Shown here piece after piece: positions 60,935 to 64,000 of a stretch of DNA of 64,000 bases. The stretch spans positions 372,001-436,000 of the forward strand of contig CAWFJG010000029.1 of the NCBI GenBank assembly GCA_963816065.1, in the 5' to 3' direction. The position numbers and the translations under genes were made by a program. The DNA is from Roseiarcus sp963816065. Lineage in GTDB: Bacteria; Pseudomonadota; Alphaproteobacteria; Rhizobiales; Beijerinckiaceae. The notes under the pieces are model-generated. The model was not told where the DNA came from. It did not search any database and saw nothing but the letters and a program-made list of their open reading frames with translations. Positions within the stretch are counted from its first letter, which is position 1. Each line of letters opens with the position of its first letter.

Positions 60935-61333
60935 CTACCGATAGTGCAAGTCGCTCTTGACGACCGCCTCCGCGCCGTCCAGCCCGAAAGCGCTTTTCAC
61001 GACGGCGATGATCTCGGGCGCGTGAAGGCGGCGGTCGGCGTAGCTAACGAAGCGCCGCGCTGGCTTTTGGTAGACAATCCGCCCGCGCGGCTATTCACCG
61101 TATTCGGGCGATGCAATCCGAGCGGCAACCCCAAGCGCCGCGAGGCGCGCCGCGCCGAGCCTGCGCAATTGCTCCCACCGCTCACAGTGGCCGGCGCGGT
61201 GGGTCAGGCAATCGCCATAGGGTTCGGCCTCCGCGAGGGTCGAGTGGTCGGTAACAAGGACGCGTCCGACACGCCAGAAGATGCCGATGCAGGGCTCGCG
61301 AGGAGAGTCGAAAGTCGGCTCGTATGCGCTCAT
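60935..61333 (-). pseudogene. Hypothetical protein interrupted by an in-frame TAG
   Basis: ATG at 61333 opens MSAYEPTFDSPREPCIGIFW, RVGRVLVTDHSTLAEAEPYG, HCERWEQLRRLGAARLAALG, ASPEYGE, then TAG at 61091-61093. The same frame continues PRGRIVYQKPARRFVSYADR, RLHAPEIIAVVKSAFGLDGA and VVKSDLHYR to the TAG at 60935. I recall an uncharacterised family with E-Y-D-E-W-P-R-G-R here, so TGG (Trp) has probably become TAG. About 132 codons in all. Confidence 0.6.
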
Positions 61334-61497
61334 GGCGAGCTCGGCCTTTCGTCGCGGATAACGGCGGGCGCCTACGCCATGCGTCCGCCGTGCGACTGGA
61401 CCGCCCGCTCGACCACAGGCTCTACTAGTGCGCGGCTTGGCCCCGGCGAGAAGATTATCCGCAAGGTTCGAGTGCGGGCGATTTCCGGCAATTGCAT
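61334..61497 (-). pseudogene. Degenerate relative of the 60284-60589 gene
   Basis: The minus strand from ATG 61497 reads LPEIA, then, with frame changes, NLADNLLAGAKPR and VERAVQSHGGRMA, TAG, APAVIRDERPSS. These match LPEIT, DLAEKLLSAG and DGAVRSNGGRIAYAPAVLPD of the intact protein in order and spacing. Several indels plus a stop make it a pseudogene. Confidence 0.5.
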
Positions 61498-61561
61498 CCT
61501 CAGGCGTGGCGTGCGCGATCCATTCACGAGCGGAGGAGAGAGGAGGGTATGATGGGCCAGC

Positions 61562-63223
61562 TCACAGAGGAGTGGGGTCCAGCACCATTCCGTACAAGCT
61601 GTTCAATGCGTTCAGCATCCGGGCTTTACGGTAATCTATGAAGGCACTGTAGTCATTCCACAAACCATCATCTGCTAGCGGAATAAAGTCATAAAATTGC
61701 CAATACTTACTACCATCTTCGCTTAAAAAGAATTCCTTTGGGTGACGGGCGCGCTTGTAATTATTCACATCGGCCCGCATGGGTTGAAAATTCCATAGTA
61801 TATCGACTGATCTTCGATATATCTCATCACCCTCAGCTAGTCTGAGAGGGAAGATATGGTCCACCTGAGGTTTATCTTCGTGAAATACATAGCTCCTACT
61901 GGGCATTAACATCTTCGTAGTGAACCATGGTTGAGCCAGCAATTGATATTCCTGTAGCATTCCAGTGCGGTTTTTCTGAACTGCATTCTTACGAATTGCT
62001 TCCAGCGGGAATGGTTCACCTTTCCGCCCCGCTAACATGGCTTCTCGAGCAAAGGCGTTTACCATCGTTTGGGTATTCCAGTCGCACAGCTGGGACAACA
62101 GAAAGTACTGATGGATTAGCTCCAATTGGTCGGCCGGTAGCGCCCGGATCCGCCATTCGTGTCCGTTCCGTCGTCGTTCGGTCAGGTAAGCCGGAATTGG
62201 GAGCACTGCCAACCAGCGCGGGACGATGGATGAATGGTTTATGTTTAACAATCCCTTGAGATAAGCAGAAAAAACTTCAATCAAAGGCGCGCTATCCTCT
62301 TGCAGTACGTCCTCGAAAAGCTGAATATCACCTTTCTCGATACGCCTCTCATCGACTTGGATTGTATTCTTGATTAGCAAATGAAAATATTGTAGGATTG
62401 AGGTTGACAAAAAGGCAATACCTCCGCTAAGATTTGCGATCCGCTCAGAGAAGCCCCAGAGCTTTTCTTCGTAATCAGAATGTACCGCCTTTATCTTACC
62501 GAGGACCAATTCCAATTGTGTCAAGCTGACGCCGCCGGTGTTAAGTCGACGGAAAATTTCGTTTACTTCATCAGAGGTCTCAGCTTTGACGCAAAAATAG
62601 GCAATCGATTTAACGTTGGTGTCGACAAAAATATCCCAAAGCGCGCTGACGTTTTCTCGGATCAAAATTTGGACATTCGGGTCCGCACTAGCTGCCAGCG
62701 CCCTGGTTTCCAGGGCCACTTTTTCCCGTGATGTGGGTATTCGACACGAAATTTCTGTCATCCTAAGGTATCGAGCTTCGGGGACAGAGCAGGCATCGCG
62801 AAACAAAAACCCTGTCTCGTCGGATTCAGCGCTCGCCGAGTCGAACAGCAAGTCGAAATGGAGTACCCTCCCGTTAAATCGGTGACGAAGAACCGAATAC
62901 AATGTTTGAAGGCGCTGCTGTCCATCATAAACTAGAGCTTTGGCTGCACTAAAAAGCCCATCATCCACTTGGCGGGCAAATTCTCCAGGGGCATAGTCTC
63001 CGACAAATCGCCGATAGGGAATCGCTTGCTGGGTCTCCCAAAGGACTACGCCTCCAATTGGATATTTCCTAAACAAGGAATCGAGCAGCAAACATATATA
63101 AGTCTCAGATTCGTGACGAGTACCCCACACATACTGTCGCTGTACTTGTGGTAGGTACCAACCGTTGTTTGGATTATTGAGTTTATCCAACGCTTCGCGA
63201 ACGGAAATCCCGTAAAAGGACAT
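61562..63223 (-). CDS. DUF262/DUF1524 (GmrSD-like) defence nuclease
   Basis: A 553-residue protein. The N-terminal DUF262 ParB-like NTPase domain has LPQVQRQYVWGTRHES, PIGGVVLWETQQ and the nucleotide motif ALVYDGQQRLQTLYSVL. The C-terminal part resembles DUF1524 HNH nuclease with KPQVDHIFPLRLAE and WNFQPMRADVNNYKRARHP. This architecture occurs in GmrSD, BrxU and related type IV restriction or anti-phage enzymes that cut modified DNA. The gene is clearly AT-richer than its surroundings, supporting horizontal gain. ATG at 63223 after GGGAGTACTATTG; TTG at 63226 is an alternative. A WYL regulator is divergent next door. Confidence 0.85.
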   Translation of the reverse strand: MSFYGISVREALDKLNNPNNGWYLPQVQRQYVWGTRHESETYICLLLDSLFRKYPIGGVVLWETQQAIPYRRFVGDYAPGEFARQVDDGLFSAAKALVYDGQQRLQTLYSVLRHRFNGRVLHFDLLFDSASAESDETGFLFRDACSVPEARYLRMTEISCRIPTSREKVALETRALAASADPNVQILIRENVSALWDIFVDTNVKSIAYFCVKAETSDEVNEIFRRLNTGGVSLTQLELVLGKIKAVHSDYEEKLWGFSERIANLSGGIAFLSTSILQYFHLLIKNTIQVDERRIEKGDIQLFEDVLQEDSAPLIEVFSAYLKGLLNINHSSIVPRWLAVLPIPAYLTERRRNGHEWRIRALPADQLELIHQYFLLSQLCDWNTQTMVNAFAREAMLAGRKGEPFPLEAIRKNAVQKNRTGMLQEYQLLAQPWFTTKMLMPSRSYVFHEDKPQVDHIFPLRLAEGDEIYRRSVDILWNFQPMRADVNNYKRARHPKEFFLSEDGSKYWQFYDFIPLADDGLWNDYSAFIDYRKARMLNALNSLYGMVLDPTPL

Positions 63224-63373
63224 CAATAGTACTCCCTACTGATGGAAACGCAATTCCCACCGACGTTCCATCGGGCTTCGCTCCAACTTACTTCTCAACA
63301 ATTGTGCCAGCCTTGACGCGGATACAAAAACTTCCCTCGCTGCGACAATCTCGGACGTATCGCCTCCTCGACT

Positions 63374-64000
63374 ATGCGCCTCTCCCCAACCCTCTCCGTC
63401 CTCGCCCTCGCCCGCGAACTCGCCGCCTCGGCCGAGGGCCTCACGCTCGACGAGATGGCGGGGGTTGTCCATGCGTCACGTCGCAGCGCCGAGCGGATGC
63501 GGGACGCGGTCGAGGCGGCGTTCGGGCCGCTCGGCCGGATCGAGGACGGGCGAAAAATCCGGTTCCGGCTCGCGGCGCGCAGCCTCGGCAATTTCGCCGC
63601 GGCGCCGACCGCCGAGGAACTGACGGAGCTTGAGAACGCCGCCCGCGCCCTGGAAGCGACGGGCGCCGCCAGCCGCGCCGCGAGCCTGCGCACGCTGCGG
63701 CAAAAAATCGGCGCCAGCCTGCGCGAGGCGGACCGGCGCCGGCTGTCCGTCGACGTCGAGGCGCAACTCCGCGCCGAGGCATTCGCCTGCGCGGTCGGGC
63801 CGCGTCCGCTCGCCGACCCCGCCGTTCTCGGAAAGCTTCGCGAGGCGCTGCTGGCCGGCGTCCAGATCACGTTCAACTACGGCGACCCGCCGCGCTGGCG
63901 GAAGGTCGTGCCCTACGGCCTCCTGTTCGGCCCGCGCGCCTACCTCGTCGCCCGCGCCGCGCATCGCGACGAGCCGGTGCTGTTCCGCCTCGACGCGATC
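63374..64000 (+). CDS. WYL-domain transcriptional regulator (cut by window end)
   Basis: It opens MRLSPTLSVLALARELAASA, EGLTLDEMAGVVHASRRSAE (winged HTH), then a linker, and at about residue 160 the WYL-domain start LREALLAGVQITFNYGDPPR, WRKVVPYGLLFGPRAYLVAR. The frame is still open at the window end, so about 100 further residues are expected. WYL regulators such as BrxR and CapW repress neighbouring anti-phage systems, which fits the divergent DUF262 gene 150 bases away. Confidence 0.85.
   Translation, partial: MRLSPTLSVLALARELAASAEGLTLDEMAGVVHASRRSAERMRDAVEAAFGPLGRIEDGRKIRFRLAARSLGNFAAAPTAEELTELENAARALEATGAASRAASLRTLRQKIGASLREADRRRLSVDVEAQLRAEAFACAVGPRPLADPAVLGKLREALLAGVQITFNYGDPPRWRKVVPYGLLFGPRAYLVARAAHRDEPVLFRLDAI

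Noticed and set aside
33973..61333. Idea that TAG is recoded as an amino acid (in-frame TAG at 34201, 61091 and in 61334-61497)
   Set aside because: The likely original residues differ (Gln, Trp, Tyr), and TAG serves as the normal stop of many intact genes in the window, so these are nonsense mutations or base errors.
60944..61552. 202-codon plus-strand ORF
   Set aside because: The opposite strand carries recognisable related sequences (a hypothetical protein and a decayed paralogue); the plus-strand product resembles nothing.

Overview
The window is GC-rich chromosomal DNA, most probably from an alphaproteobacterium of the Hyphomicrobiales (Beijerinckiaceae/Methylocystaceae-like). This placement is inference, from the paired DUF465 proteins, the RutR-controlled pyrimidine operon, the split lipoyl/E2 dehydrogenase genes under a LacI regulator, and abundant IS630, ISL3, ISKra4, IS21 and IS91-type elements. 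Coding density is normal. Many otherwise well-preserved genes, however, carry one or a few single-base indels (queG, a methyltransferase, a beta-helix protein, gnd, an ABC substrate-binding protein, several genes of the 40.8-49.3 kb operon, several transposases). Insertions dominate and some lie in homopolymers, so at least part of this looks like sequencing error rather than gene decay.

Layout. 0-4 kb: housekeeping genes (ChaB, two DUF465 proteins, epoxyqueuosine reductase) and a lower-GC methyltransferase. 4-12.3 kb: a secreted glycoside hydrolase, two tandem secreted beta-helix proteins of about 850 residues that share a duplicated 5' leader, and a sulfotransferase-like protein; this looks like a cell-surface or extracellular glycan locus. 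12.7-24 kb: gnd, an ISL3 element, a LysR regulator, a relic made by deletion fusion of ccmC and ccmG, an AI-2E-type permease, and small stress or envelope genes. 23.4-30.5 kb: rutR, beta-ureidopropionase, dihydropyrimidinase and an ABC transporter, together a reductive pyrimidine salvage or catabolic unit with a textbook RutR palindrome. 30.6-36.2 kb: accessory region with a HEAT protein, a GH15 glucan hydrolase, a truncated duplicate of the transporter's binding-protein gene, an amber-interrupted nuclease-like gene and fragments of an arylsulfatase. 36.4-40.7 kb: AidB-like acyl-CoA dehydrogenase, NlpC/P60 hydrolase, ribosomal protein L31 and an IS630 element.

40.8-50.5 kb: a minus-strand catabolic operon controlled by a divergent LacI-type regulator. 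It has a transketolase N-terminal subunit, a 3-hydroxyisobutyrate dehydrogenase-type oxidoreductase, an M24-fold (creatinase/DddP-like) hydrolase, E1 alpha and beta of a 2-oxoacid dehydrogenase, a lipoyl protein, an aldehyde dehydrogenase and a lipoyl-less E2. Its substrate is not evident. 50.5-57.9 kb: an insertion-sequence graveyard, with an ISKra4 relic, an IS91-type element inserted inside an IS200 transposase gene, an IS1634 element and a collapsed IS21. 58-64 kb: tRNA-Ser(GGA), a NarL-type response regulator, a sirtuin, small decaying genes, and a DUF262/GmrSD-like defence nuclease divergent from a WYL-domain regulator cut by the window end. No rRNA and no CRISPR array was seen.
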